Position numbers and translations under genes: made by a program
DNA from: Planctomycetota bacterium
GTDB taxonomy: Bacteria; Planctomycetota; Phycisphaerae; Phycisphaerales; UBA1924
NCBI GenBank assembly: GCA_020831805.1
Contig: JAFIFX010000014.1
Location: forward strand, 1-64,000
Direction of reading: 5' to 3'
Length of the DNA: 64,000 bases
Notes under the pieces: model-generated
Database searches by the model: none
What the model was told of the DNA's origin: nothing
The model's input: the letters and a program-made list of their open reading frames with translations, nothing else
Shown: piece by piece, positions 28,274 through 37,626 of the stretch
Layout: every line of letters begins with the position of its first letter
How positions within the stretch are numbered: the first letter of the stretch is position 1

Positions 28274-28567
28274 ATGAACAAGACCGACCTGATCGAAGTC
28301 GTCGCCTCCCAGCTCGAATCCAGCAAGTCCGAGGCGTCCAAGGCCATTGAGGCGGTGATCGCCGCGATCTCCGACGGCCTGACCAAGGACGAGAAGGTCG
28401 CCATCTCCGGATTCGGCACCTTCACCAAGAAGAAGCGGGCCGCCCGCACCGGCATGAACCCCGCCACCAAGGCGCCCATCCAGATCGACGAGTCGACCAC
28501 CTGCTCGTTCCGGCCCAGCCAGCAGCTCAAGGAAGTGCTGCACACCCGCTCCCAGCAGCCCGTCTGA
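28274..28567 (+). CDS. HU family DNA-binding protein
   Basis: This 97-aa histone-like protein starts MNKTDLIEVVASQLESSKSE and contains the family core ISGFGTFTKKKRAARTGMNP with the beta-arm after it (PATKAPIQIDESTTCSFRP). It compacts and bends DNA as a dimer. GGAGA lies about ten bases before the ATG. The frame is open far upstream, but that part is the antisense of the dehydrogenase gene and is rejected. Confidence 0.93.
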   Translation: MNKTDLIEVVASQLESSKSEASKAIEAVIAAISDGLTKDEKVAISGFGTFTKKKRAARTGMNPATKAPIQIDESTTCSFRPSQQLKEVLHTRSQQPV

Positions 28568-28629
28568 CCCGGGCGACGCGGCCGGCCGGCCCACCCGGTC
28601 GTCTTGCGCCCGTTCAGACAGGATTCTTC

Positions 28630-28782
28630 AACGCGAAGACCGCGAAGATCACGAAGCGGCTCCCGTTAGGCTGATCCGCGCCGGCTCCGACACCACAACA
28701 CAAATCCACATTGGATCCGGCCAAAGCGTCCGACGCCGCATCGGCAAACAGATCGCTTCGAGTCCTTCGCGATCTTCGCGTT
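28630..28782. repeat. short element with inverted ends (AACGCGAAGACC)
   Basis: AACGCGAAGACCGCGAAG at 28630 faces AACGCGAAGATCGCGAAG read on the other strand at 28765-28782, with one mismatch in 18. The element fills the HU-trpE intergenic space and resembles a miniature inverted-repeat element. Nothing in it codes. Confidence 0.55.
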
Positions 28783-28807
28783 AAAAAAAGATCCCCCCGT
28801 CACACGG

Positions 28808-30433
28808 TCAGAAGGCCCGCTCCGCCAAGTCGATCGCCCGGCCCAGGGCCGCCGCCTTGTTGACCGTTTCCTTGAACTCAAGCTCGGGCACGGAGTCGGC
28901 CACGATGCCGCCGGCCGCCTGGATGTGGTATAGCCACGCGCCGTCCGGGTCGGACGGGTCGTGCCGGTCGACCGGCACCACGATGGTGCGCAGCGCCAGG
29001 GCCATGTCCATCTCGCCGTCGAGGCTGACCCAGCCCAGCCCGCCGCCGTAGGGACCGCGCCGGACTTTTTCGAGTTCGTCGATGATCTGCATCGCCCGGA
29101 TCTTGGGCGCGCCCGAGATCGTGCCCACCGGCAGCGTCGCGCGCAGCGCGTCCCAGCAGTCCAGCCCGTCGCGCAGCACGCCCGTCACCGTCGACGAGAT
29201 GTGCATCACATGGCTGTACCGCTCCACACTCATCACATCGGCCATGGTCACCGTGCCGGGACGCGCCACGCGCCCGACATCGTTGCGGCCCAGGTCCACC
29301 AGCATCGCGTGCTCGGCGATCTCCTTGGGATCCGCCAGCAGCTCGGCCTCCAGCGCCTTGTCTTCCTCCGCCGTGCGCCCACGCCGGCGTGTGCCCGCCA
29401 GCGGGCGGTTGGTCAGCACCAGCCCCCCCTCCCCGCCCTCGCCGCCCGCTGTCTCTCGTCGCACGCGGCAGAGGATCTCCGGGCTCGACGCCACCAGGAT
29501 CGCCCCGCCCGTCTGCATGTAGACCATGTAGGGCGACGGGTTCACCGCCCGCAGCGCCCGGTACACCGCGAACGGGTCCGCGTCGCTGCGCCGCTCGAAC
29601 CGCTGGCCGACCACGACCTGGAAGATGTCCCCCGCGCGGATGTATTCCTTCGCCCGCTCGACCATGGTCGCGTGCTCTTCGCGCGTGGTGTTGCTGGGCA
29701 TCGGCGTGTTGCGGACCTCGTCGACGCGCTCGATCACGCCGCTGCCCAGGGTCTTCTCGCGCGCCAGGATCTCGGCGACGAATCCGCGCAGGTCTTCCGC
29801 CGCCGCGTCGTACGCCGCGCCCGGATCGTCGCCATCGCCCACACGCACCGACCGCACCAAGTGCACCACCCGGTCCACATGGTCGAACACCGCCACCCGG
29901 TCGTATAGCCCCAGGCTCAGCTCGGGCAGGCCGCGGTCGTCCGGCGGCGCGTGCGCGGGATCGAGCTTGCCCGGCTCGGCCGCACGCACCGTGTCGTACG
30001 CCGCGTACCCGAACCACCCGCCCACTACGCACCGCGGCAGCAGCCCCCGCTCGTGGGCCTCCGCCGGCACGACCACCCGCCACCCGGCCGTCAGCCCGCG
30101 CACCAGCGCGATCAGGTCCGGGCAGGCCTCGTCGCGGTCCGTGCCGGCGCGGTGATCGACCACCCGCGCCCGCCCGTCCCGGATCGCCACCTCCACCGCC
30201 GGCCGCGAGCCCAGGATCGAGTACCGCCCCTGGCGATCGCCCCCCTCGACCGATTCGAGCAGGAACGACGGCGCGGTCCGCTCGTCCGTGTCCACCAGCC
30301 GCCGGTACGCCAGGATCGGGGTGATCACATCGGCCAGCACCCGCAGGCCCACGGGGACGACGCACACCGACGCCCCGCCCGCCCGGGCCGCGTCCACCAA
30401 CCCCACAAACTCGTCACGCGTCACGCTCGGCAC
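28808..30433 (-). CDS. trpE: anthranilate synthase component I
   Basis: This 541-aa enzyme converts chorismate to anthranilate with the ammonia-supplying component TrpG, the first step of tryptophan synthesis. The tryptophan-feedback motif LLESVEGG is present near the N-terminus. The chorismate-binding domain shows IFQVVVGQRFER, LAGTRRRGRT, LLADPKEIAEHAMLVDLGRN, TLPVGTISGAPKIRAM and YGGGLGWVSLDGEMD. The start is GTG 30433, placed by TACAGT six bases upstream. Other trp genes are not adjacent, so it is not in a classical trp operon here. Confidence 0.93.
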   Translation of the reverse strand: MPSVTRDEFVGLVDAARAGGASVCVVPVGLRVLADVITPILAYRRLVDTDERTAPSFLLESVEGGDRQGRYSILGSRPAVEVAIRDGRARVVDHRAGTDRDEACPDLIALVRGLTAGWRVVVPAEAHERGLLPRCVVGGWFGYAAYDTVRAAEPGKLDPAHAPPDDRGLPELSLGLYDRVAVFDHVDRVVHLVRSVRVGDGDDPGAAYDAAAEDLRGFVAEILAREKTLGSGVIERVDEVRNTPMPSNTTREEHATMVERAKEYIRAGDIFQVVVGQRFERRSDADPFAVYRALRAVNPSPYMVYMQTGGAILVASSPEILCRVRRETAGGEGGEGGLVLTNRPLAGTRRRGRTAEEDKALEAELLADPKEIAEHAMLVDLGRNDVGRVARPGTVTMADVMSVERYSHVMHISSTVTGVLRDGLDCWDALRATLPVGTISGAPKIRAMQIIDELEKVRRGPYGGGLGWVSLDGEMDMALALRTIVVPVDRHDPSDPDGAWLYHIQAAGGIVADSVPELEFKETVNKAAALGRAIDLAERAF

Positions 30434-30439
30434 GGGCCG

Positions 30440-30509
30440 ACTGTAGCAACCCACGCGGCGGACCAGCCCCGGATCGCGATGAACGCCCCGCCGCCCGAAC
30501 CCGTACAGT
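30440..30509. promoter_or_regulatory. divergent leaderless promoters of trpE and the 680-aa gene
   Basis: On the minus strand TACAGT (30440-30445) is six bases before the trpE GTG. On the plus strand TACAGT (30504-30509) is five bases before ATG 30515. The two -10 hexamers are identical and 58 bases apart, so their -35 regions overlap. Confidence 0.6.
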
Positions 30510-30514
30510 CTCAC

Positions 30515-32557
30515 ATGCCATTCCCGCGAAAACTCGGCGTGATCCTCTCGGTCCTGCTCCTTGGCGTCCCGGCGGCCCACGCCGGCGCCCCGACGCAGGA
30601 CGCCGGGTCCGAAGCCCGGCCCGCGGCCGAGCCTGAGCCGCGGACCATGACCCTGACCGAGGCCTTCGCCCAGGTCCGCCGCGTCGAACCGATCCGGCGT
30701 GCCGGCCTCCGCGCCGACCTGCTCCGGCGCACGCAGCAGGTCGTCCCCGCCGTCGTCATCGTGACCGACGCCCGCGGCTACCTCGCCGCCATCGCCGGGT
30801 GGGACGGCCAACGCCGCTACCCCGTCCTCTGGGACGACGGGTCCGTCCAGGCCCGCGAGGACATCGCCCGCTTCGTCCGCGCCTTCGAGCCCGAGGCCGT
30901 CTACCGCCTCGAGGCCGGCCGCGAGAGCCCCGCCTGGCCCCGCGCCCGCGCCGACCGCGAATCCGTCTTCCGCCAGACGCTCGCCCATGCCGCCGGGGAT
31001 GCCGCGGACGACTTCAACGCCGTCCTCACCGCGCTGCGGGACCAGGGCGTCGTCTCCCCCGGCATCGTCCTGACCGATGTGGACGACCCCGCCTGGCCCG
31101 CCGCGCTCGCCCTCTCCGCGGCCCGCTACCAGCCCATCGGTTTCATCGAACGCCCCTCGACCCTCAACCCGCCCCTCACGCCCGACCAGGCCGACCTGCT
31201 CGAGACCGCCGCACAGCGCCTGGCCGAGTCCACCGGCCTGTCCTGGACCGGCATCGGCGACGACATCGACGCCATCACGCTCTGCCTGAACACCGGCACC
31301 CGCATCAAGACCGGCGAGGGCGCCCGCGACATCCTCGCCACCACCGACCGCGTCGGGCGCCTCGGCGACAACGGCTCGGGCCGACGCTGGGCCTACACCG
31401 GGCAGATCTTCGGCTCCTTCGCCCAGTCCACCTACCGCGCCATGTGCGCCGTCTTCCTCACGCCCTCCGAGGCGTTCATCTTCGACGGCTACGAGGACAC
31501 ACAGCCCTGGATCACCTACTCCGGACGCGAGGCCGCCGGCGTGCTCGCCGAGATGAACATCCGCGCCCATGTCCACGCCAAGCCCGGCAACACCACCACC
31601 CACTGGCTCGCCCTGACCGCCCGGCCCGTCCGCGCCGGCCTGATCATGATCAACAGCATGGGCGGCCAGGCCGTCCTGACCTTCCCCGGCGGCACGGTCC
31701 GCGGCGGCAACGCCCCCATCCTCGAACACCCCGCCATCGCCCACATCGTCCACTCCTTCTCCATGGCCAACGCGCCCAACCGCGCCACCGTCGGCGGCGC
31801 GTTCCTCGACCGCGGCGTCTACGCCGCCCTCGGTTCCGTCGACGAGCCCTACCTCCAGGCCTTCGTCCCCACGCCCATGGTCGCCCGGCGCCTCGGCGCG
31901 GGGCTGAACTTCGCCGCCGCCGCCCGCCTCGACGACGCCCCGGTCTGGAAACTCACCGTCCTCGGCGACCCGCTGATCACCCTCGGCCCGCCCGGCACGC
32001 GCCTAGACGCCCAACGCCCGGAGCCCGCCGGCACGCTGACCAGCCTCGACGAAACGCTCAAGTCCGCCCTGTCCGACCGCGAGCTGGCCCGCGCGGCCGA
32101 GATCCTCACCCTGCTCGGACGCGACGCCGATGTCGCCCGGATCGCCGCCGCCGTGCTCGACGACCCCGACGAGGCCATGACCCCCGACCTCGCCGCCGCG
32201 GCCATCCCCGCGCTGTTCCGCCAGAGCCGACACGAGCAGGTCGTCGACGCCTACACCCGCCTCGACGAATCGCGACGCGAGGACCCCGTCCTCTCGGATT
32301 GCTTCTGGTACGCGGGCCGCTTCCTGCTCGGATCCTCCACCGACGCCGACCGCGTCGAGCTGATCATGCGCACCAACCCCCGCCCCGGCGGCCAGCGCAT
32401 CGACGACGCCGAGGAGATCGCCCGACGCATCCAGCGCCGCAGCTCCACCGAGAGCGCCGTCGCCTACCTCGAGTCCCTGCGCTCCTCGATGACGCAGGCG
32501 TGGGAACTTCGCACCCTCAACGCCGCGGTCGACCGCATCCGTACCGGCGGACGCTGA
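30515..32557 (+). CDS. large secreted protein, TIGR03790/C25-peptidase-like C-terminal region (tentative)
   Basis: This 680-aa protein has a signal peptide (LGVILSVLLLGVPAAHA) and an alpha/beta body. The segment ATVGGAFLDRGVYAALGSVD then EPYLQAFVPTPMVARRL and WKLTVLGDPLITLGPP follows the pattern of TIGR03790 and gingipain-like proteins, where the last motif (GDPL) closes the caspase-like domain. A catalytic His-Cys pair is not evident, so peptidase activity is not claimed. A helical TPR-like tail (about residues 510-680) includes ARAAEILTLLGRDADVARIA. It is divergent from trpE and convergent with comEC. Confidence 0.6.
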   Translation: MPFPRKLGVILSVLLLGVPAAHAGAPTQDAGSEARPAAEPEPRTMTLTEAFAQVRRVEPIRRAGLRADLLRRTQQVVPAVVIVTDARGYLAAIAGWDGQRRYPVLWDDGSVQAREDIARFVRAFEPEAVYRLEAGRESPAWPRARADRESVFRQTLAHAAGDAADDFNAVLTALRDQGVVSPGIVLTDVDDPAWPAALALSAARYQPIGFIERPSTLNPPLTPDQADLLETAAQRLAESTGLSWTGIGDDIDAITLCLNTGTRIKTGEGARDILATTDRVGRLGDNGSGRRWAYTGQIFGSFAQSTYRAMCAVFLTPSEAFIFDGYEDTQPWITYSGREAAGVLAEMNIRAHVHAKPGNTTTHWLALTARPVRAGLIMINSMGGQAVLTFPGGTVRGGNAPILEHPAIAHIVHSFSMANAPNRATVGGAFLDRGVYAALGSVDEPYLQAFVPTPMVARRLGAGLNFAAAARLDDAPVWKLTVLGDPLITLGPPGTRLDAQRPEPAGTLTSLDETLKSALSDRELARAAEILTLLGRDADVARIAAAVLDDPDEAMTPDLAAAAIPALFRQSRHEQVVDAYTRLDESRREDPVLSDCFWYAGRFLLGSSTDADRVELIMRTNPRPGGQRIDDAEEIARRIQRRSSTESAVAYLESLRSSMTQAWELRTLNAAVDRIRTGGR

Positions 32558-32561
32558 CCCG

Positions 32562-35078
32562 TCAGTCCAGGAACCCGCCGACCTGCACCCACCCGTCCGC
32601 GCGCAGCCACGCGTGCACCGCCCCGCGCTCCGCCGTCGTCAGCCACGCCGACCGCGCCCGAGCCTCCGTCCACCGCTCGTCCCCCGCACGCGACGGCCCG
32701 GTCGACTGCAGCACCACCGCCGGCCCGACCCGCTCCACGAACGCGAACGCCGCCGGGATCGCGCTGCCGTGGTGGGGGACCTCCATCACCGTGGCGCGGA
32801 CCTCCGCGCCCGACGCCTCCAGCCCCGCGATCCCCGCCCGCTGGATGTCCCCGGTCAGCAGCACCGCCCGTTCCCCGGCCGGCGTGTCCAGCGACAGGCG
32901 CAGCACCAGCGAGTGCTCGTTGAAGATCAGCCGCTCGTCCCGCTCCTCCGGCGGCCAGAGCACCTCGCCCCGCGCGGCGCCCAGATCGAACCGGTCCCCG
33001 ATCCGAAGCCCGTGGAAGGTCACGCCCATCGCCTCCAGCCGCGCCCTCGTGTCGCCCCACCCGCCGCCGCGGTGCTCCATGAACGCCTGCGGGATGTACA
33101 CCCGGCGCAGCCCCATCCGCTCGCCCACCGCCAGCAGCCCGTTGAAATGGTCCATGTCCGGGTGCGTGATGACCACCGCGGGAATCCGGCGCACGCCCAG
33201 CGCCAGCGCGCCGTCCACCACCCGGTGGCCCACCTCGCGGTGCAGGCTGCCGCAGTCCCACAGGATCACATCCCCCCGCGAGCGCACCAGCATCGCCGTG
33301 CCGTCGCCCACATCGAACGCGTCGACGCGCACCCCGTCCACGCGCCCGGCCACGGCCCCCATCGCCGCCGCGTAGCACACGCCCAGCAGCACCAGCAGGC
33401 CGAACACCCGCCGGTGCTCCGGCCGGAAGATCCACCCGACCACCGCCGCCGTCGTGAATGCGGCCCACGCCCACCCCACCCCCGGCACCAGCACCGAGGA
33501 CCCCGGCAGCCCGTCGAACCAGCCCGCCACCGTGCCCGTCAGCACGCCGAACCCGTCCACCGCCGGGCGTGTCCACGCCGCCCCGTCGGCCCACGCGACG
33601 CCCAGGATCGCCTGCCCCCAGCCCATCACCAGCAGCACCCCCGCGAAGGGCACGATCACGATCGTCGCGATCGGCGCCAGCAGGCTGAACACGCCGGTCG
33701 CCACCACGATCGTCGGCGTCGACGCCGCCCAGCACGCCGCGTTGAGCTTGAACAGCGCCCACACCCAGCCCAGCGTGGTCCCCGCCACCGCCCGCACCGG
33801 CCCCGGCTTCGGGTCGGTCGCCTGGTTTGACAGCAGCCACCAGCGGCGCTGCCGCTGGTTCTCGGCCATCCCGATCAGCAGCGCGGTCACGCCCACGCTG
33901 AGCAGGTAGCCCAGCGAGAACGCCTCGCTCGGCTTCCAGACCAGCAGCGCCACGCCCGCCCACGCCAGCACCGCCAGCCGGTCCCACCGGCGCCCGAGCA
34001 GGTCGCCGAGCACCAGCGCGAGCGCCAGCACCCCCGCGCGCACGATGGGCGACCGCGCCGGCACGAACAGCAGCAGCGTCACGACCACCAGCACCACCGC
34101 TAGCGTCTCCAGCCGCCCGCGCTCCCCGGTGGCCCGCACCGCCACCGCCGCCAGCCCGCACAGCAGCGCGACATGGAACCCCGAGATCGCCAGCACATGC
34201 GCCACCCCCGCCCGCTGGAACACCCGGTACAGCCCGTCGAACGACGCGTCCCGCTCGCCCAGCACCAGCGCGCCCACCACGCCCCCGCCCGTCTCGTCCC
34301 CCGCCCCCACACCCAGCGCGTGCAGCGCCCGCCCCCGCAGCGACTCACGCGCCCGCCACAGCCCGGCCCACGCGGCGTCGATCCCCTCCGGCCCGCCGAC
34401 ACTGCGCACCAGCGACCCCTCGCCCACCGACACGCTCCCCGCCCGCCCGCGCTCGTTGCCCAGGCGCAGCCAGTCCGGCTCGCCCGGGTTCGTCGGCCCG
34501 CCCGGGCGGCCGAACACGCCCGTGAGCACCACCCGCTCGCCCACCCGCACCCGCTCTTCCAGCCCCACCCGCCCGAGCACGCGCACCGTCCCCGTCGCCG
34601 CCCGCTCGCCCTCCGTCCCGAGCACCGCCGTCGCCCGCGCTTCGAAGTGGACCGAGTCGCCCCGCCAGTGCCCCGGCGCCGCTGGCCCGCTCGGCGGCCC
34701 GCGTCGCGAGGGCGTGGTCTTCACCACCGCCCGCACCGTCACGATCGACCCCTCCGCCACCAGCCGGTCCAGCCGGTCCGGCGCCGGCTCGCGGAACCGC
34801 ACCGCCGCCCAGCCCCCCGCCAGGCACACCGACGCGCCGAGCGCCGCCGCCCACCACCACCGCGGCCGGGCCGGCGCCGCCCCGGCGCAGGCCAGCACCC
34901 CGAGCACCCCGCCCACGCCGAACCACCACGCCGATCCGCCCCCGAACCGCTCCGAAACCCAGACCCCGATCAGGCACGCCGCCAGCGCCCCCCACGCCAG
35001 CGCCCGGGCGCGCACAAACGCGGGCGCCGTCTCCGGCGCCCGCGTGGGGACTCCCGTGCTGTCCAGGCCGTCGCGCAT
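32562..35078 (-). CDS. comEC: ComEC/Rec2-type DNA uptake channel protein
   Basis: This 838-aa protein has N-terminal membrane helices, an OB-like extracytoplasmic region, the competence core (AGVAHVLAISGFHVALLCGL, about residues 290-310, and a further group of membrane segments) and a C-terminal metallo-beta-lactamase domain with VVITHPDMDHFNGLL and VMEVPHHGSAIP. ComEC forms the inner-membrane channel for single-stranded DNA during transformation, so the host may be competent. The intact HxDxDH motif suggests the hydrolase part is active. TAGGCT seven bases before the ATG is a possible leaderless signal. Confidence 0.9.
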   Translation of the reverse strand: MRDGLDSTGVPTRAPETAPAFVRARALAWGALAACLIGVWVSERFGGGSAWWFGVGGVLGVLACAGAAPARPRWWWAAALGASVCLAGGWAAVRFREPAPDRLDRLVAEGSIVTVRAVVKTTPSRRGPPSGPAAPGHWRGDSVHFEARATAVLGTEGERAATGTVRVLGRVGLEERVRVGERVVLTGVFGRPGGPTNPGEPDWLRLGNERGRAGSVSVGEGSLVRSVGGPEGIDAAWAGLWRARESLRGRALHALGVGAGDETGGGVVGALVLGERDASFDGLYRVFQRAGVAHVLAISGFHVALLCGLAAVAVRATGERGRLETLAVVLVVVTLLLFVPARSPIVRAGVLALALVLGDLLGRRWDRLAVLAWAGVALLVWKPSEAFSLGYLLSVGVTALLIGMAENQRQRRWWLLSNQATDPKPGPVRAVAGTTLGWVWALFKLNAACWAASTPTIVVATGVFSLLAPIATIVIVPFAGVLLVMGWGQAILGVAWADGAAWTRPAVDGFGVLTGTVAGWFDGLPGSSVLVPGVGWAWAAFTTAAVVGWIFRPEHRRVFGLLVLLGVCYAAAMGAVAGRVDGVRVDAFDVGDGTAMLVRSRGDVILWDCGSLHREVGHRVVDGALALGVRRIPAVVITHPDMDHFNGLLAVGERMGLRRVYIPQAFMEHRGGGWGDTRARLEAMGVTFHGLRIGDRFDLGAARGEVLWPPEERDERLIFNEHSLVLRLSLDTPAGERAVLLTGDIQRAGIAGLEASGAEVRATVMEVPHHGSAIPAAFAFVERVGPAVVLQSTGPSRAGDERWTEARARSAWLTTAERGAVHAWLRADGWVQVGGFLD

Positions 35079-35113
35079 GCGCGAAAGCCTACCCGATCAC
35101 CGGCGCCCGCGGC

Positions 35114-36289
35114 TCAGCCGCCCACGCCGACGATGATGTCGTTGAACTCTTCGACCAGATCGATGTTGGTGAACCCGCCGCCCCTTGGGGCCTCGAACCG
35201 CTGGCCGTCCTGACCCTTGAACGAGCTGCCGTAGTACATCCGGAACTCGCTGCCGCTGACCCGCGCGTTCGCGCCCCAGCCGCTGTCCGTTGTGCCCAGG
35301 AACAGCCCGTCCGCGCCGGCGGAATGCACGATGAACCGCCCGCGCGGACGCGAGGGGTAGATCTGGTTGAAGGGCGCGGTCTGCAGCGACTGGCCCGCGC
35401 GCACCAGCGGGGCCGACGGGCTGCCCAGCACCGCCGTCAGCGTCCTGATCCGGTCCTCGTTCGTGATGCCGTCCCCGTCGCCGATCGCGCTGGTCTGGCC
35501 ACCGGCCCGTGACGCAGCCTGACTCTGCGCGCTCTGGCCCAGTGAGGTCGACTTCAACAATCCGGCGTTCGATGCCAGGTAGAACCACGCCTGATTCTGG
35601 CTATGGGGTTGCGCGAACTGTGCGAACGGATCCGTGCTCGAATCCGGATTGATCGATCCCCGCGCGCTGAAATCCTGCACCCACACCGCGATCGGGTTCC
35701 CGAACGCATCGACCAGATCGGGCATCGTCGGCCTGTTCTGCGCCGTGAAGCCGATGTCCTGGTCCGACGCCTGGCCGAACTGCTGGCTGTCCATCGCCAT
35801 CTCGACGAAGTTCTCGGAGCTGGGCGTGAAATAGGCGCCGCGTTCGGTGCCGATCAGCCTGGGGTTGACCCAGACACGCCGGTTCGGGTCCGAGATCGGG
35901 CCGACCCGGATGGCGGCGTCCACGCCCGCCGGCGGGCTTGAGCCGGTGCCGTACACCGCGTTGCTGCCGCCCAGATCCAGCATGGCGTTCTCCGCCGCGG
36001 TGAAGCCCCAGGTGTTCTGGTTCTGCTGCGACCCCATGTCCTGCTCGGAGAAGTACCCCGGCATCCGGTCGTTGTTGTCGTTGCCGAACCGCACCGCGGC
36101 CGTCGAGAAGTCATTGAGCAGCGCCTGCGTCGCCGTCACCCGCGCCGCCCGACGCACCCCGCCCAGCGCCGGCACCAGGATCGCGATCAGCACCACGATG
36201 ATGGCCACGACCACCAGCAGCTCGATCAGGGTGAACCCGCGGGCGCGCCGCGGGGCATGGCCGCCTGGCGACCGGAAGTGGGGGATCAT
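35114..36289 (-). CDS. type II secretion/type IV pilin-like protein
   Basis: This 391-aa protein starts at ATG 36289, supported by AAGGAG nine bases upstream. The prepilin peptidase site is RARGFTLIELLVVVAIIVVL, with cleavage before Phe and the conserved Glu five residues later. The rest has Ser/Gln/Asn-rich stretches and an extracytoplasmic domain unlike the standard DUF1559. TATAGT at 36360-36365 suggests a promoter with a leader of about 65 bases, so unlike many neighbours it is not leaderless. It is divergent from the TsaC-like fusion gene. Confidence 0.82.
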   Translation of the reverse strand: MIPHFRSPGGHAPRRARGFTLIELLVVVAIIVVLIAILVPALGGVRRAARVTATQALLNDFSTAAVRFGNDNNDRMPGYFSEQDMGSQQNQNTWGFTAAENAMLDLGGSNAVYGTGSSPPAGVDAAIRVGPISDPNRRVWVNPRLIGTERGAYFTPSSENFVEMAMDSQQFGQASDQDIGFTAQNRPTMPDLVDAFGNPIAVWVQDFSARGSINPDSSTDPFAQFAQPHSQNQAWFYLASNAGLLKSTSLGQSAQSQAASRAGGQTSAIGDGDGITNEDRIRTLTAVLGSPSAPLVRAGQSLQTAPFNQIYPSRPRGRFIVHSAGADGLFLGTTDSGWGANARVSGSEFRMYYGSSFKGQDGQRFEAPRGGGFTNIDLVEEFNDIIVGVGG

Positions 36290-36487
36290 GCGTGTCGCTC
36301 CTTCGCTGTCCGGACCGTGTCCCCGGCCTCTCGGAGGGCCTCCGGCTCGGGCGTGGTTCACTATACGGGCCCACCCCGCGCCCGGATGCCGAGCGAGCGC
36401 CCAAACCCCGCACACATCCCCAACCCGCGTCCCAACCCCCTCCCCGGACCGGATTTCTCGCTGATCGTCCCCGCCCCGTTCCGCCGA

Positions 36488-36493
36488 TATCCT
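36488..36493 (+). promoter_or_regulatory. -10 hexamer of the TsaC-like fusion gene
   Basis: TATCCT followed by five C and ATG 36499: same layout as the other leaderless starts. Confidence 0.5.
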
Positions 36494-36498
36494 CCCCC

Positions 36499-37626
36499 AT
36501 GCCCCCCTCCGGGCCCATCACCGGCAAGAACCCCGCGGACCGCGACCGCGCCATCGCCGACGCCGCCGAGGCCCTTCGCGAGTCCGGCGTGGTCGTGCTG
36601 CCCACCGAAACCGTCTATGGCCTGTTCACCCGGGCCACGCCCCAGGCCGTCGATCACCTCGACTCGTTCACCGTCAAGCCCGAGCCCGGCCTCGGCCCCC
36701 GCGTCACGCTGCACCTGGCCGACATCGAGCCGCTCCGAACCCTGCTCGACCTGCCCAGCGCGACCGCCCGGCGTCTGACCGCCCGGCTCTGCCCCGGCCC
36801 GGTCCGCTTCGTGCTCGACCAGCCCGAGGCCGCCCTCGCCCGCGTCCGCCAGGAACTCGGCCTCGAGCCCGGCCTGATCGACGACGGCGAGCGCATCGCC
36901 TTCCGCGTCCCCGACCACCCCATCGCCCGGCGCGCCCTGCGCGAGGCCGGCGTCCCCTGCATCGGCCGCCGCCTCGGGGCGGCGTACTGGTCCCTCGGCG
37001 ACGACCCCGGCACCACCGCCGCCATCATCCCCGACGAGGCCAAGCCCGCCCCGGCGGTGATCATCGACGACGGCACCACCCTGCACCGGGCCTCCTCGAC
37101 CACCGTCCGCATCTCGCTCGAAGGCCGCCTGCGCGTGGATCCGGGCGGCGCGATCAGCGAACGGGAAGTCATGGAGCACCTCGACCGGCTGATCCTGTTC
37201 GTTTGCACCGGCAACACCTGCCGCAGCCCCATGGCCGAGGCCATCGCCCGCGCGGTCGAGGCCGAATCCCCCCCATCCGGGGTCACGACCCGCTTCGCCT
37301 CCGCCGGCATCGCCGCCGGCGAGGGCATGCCCGCCACGCCCGAGGCCGTCAAGAGCCTCAAACGCCGCGGCATCAACCTCGAAGACCATCGCTCCCGCCC
37401 CGCCACGCCCGACCTCATCGACGAGGCCGAGGTGATCTACACCATGACCCCCTCCCACGCCGAGGCGATCATGCACGCCGCCCCGGACGCCGCCCACAAG
37501 GTCTTTCCCTTGGGCGAGGCCGAGGTCGTCGTCGACCCGATCGGCCACCCGCAGGCCGTCTACGACGAAACCGCCGAGCAGATCGAGCGACTGGTCCGCG
37601 CCAGACTCGCTACGATCGCGCCATGA
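36499..37626 (+). CDS. TsaC/YrdC-like domain fused to low-molecular-weight protein phosphatase
   Basis: This 375-aa fusion has a YrdC/Sua5-like domain (about residues 15-215) and a low-molecular-weight phosphatase domain (228-375). The first half keeps VLPTETVYGLF and STTVRI, but the usual KxRP motif reads VKPEPGLGP and the SxNxSG region reads IGRRLGAAYW, so carbamoyl-AMP synthesis may be lost. The phosphatase loop is VCTGNTCRSPMAEA with catalytic Cys236 and Arg242, and Thr240 where tyrosine phosphatases usually carry a bulkier residue. The Asp of VVDPIGHPQAVYD is present. Bacillus has the separate genes ywlC, ywlE and ywlF (rpiB) in this order. rpiB follows here by an ATGA overlap. Confidence 0.85.
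   Translation: MPPSGPITGKNPADRDRAIADAAEALRESGVVVLPTETVYGLFTRATPQAVDHLDSFTVKPEPGLGPRVTLHLADIEPLRTLLDLPSATARRLTARLCPGPVRFVLDQPEAALARVRQELGLEPGLIDDGERIAFRVPDHPIARRALREAGVPCIGRRLGAAYWSLGDDPGTTAAIIPDEAKPAPAVIIDDGTTLHRASSTTVRISLEGRLRVDPGGAISEREVMEHLDRLILFVCTGNTCRSPMAEAIARAVEAESPPSGVTTRFASAGIAAGEGMPATPEAVKSLKRRGINLEDHRSRPATPDLIDEAEVIYTMTPSHAEAIMHAAPDAAHKVFPLGEAEVVVDPIGHPQAVYDETAEQIERLVRARLATIAP

Noticed and set aside
30340-30433. Tryptophan attenuator or leader peptide before trpE
   Set aside because: No Trp-codon run or hairpin series is visible, and the likely transcript begins at the start codon.
30799-33375. 858-codon + strand frame overlapping the 680-aa gene and the comEC end
   Set aside because: Extreme Arg/Pro/His content and no domain; the alternative frames match real families.
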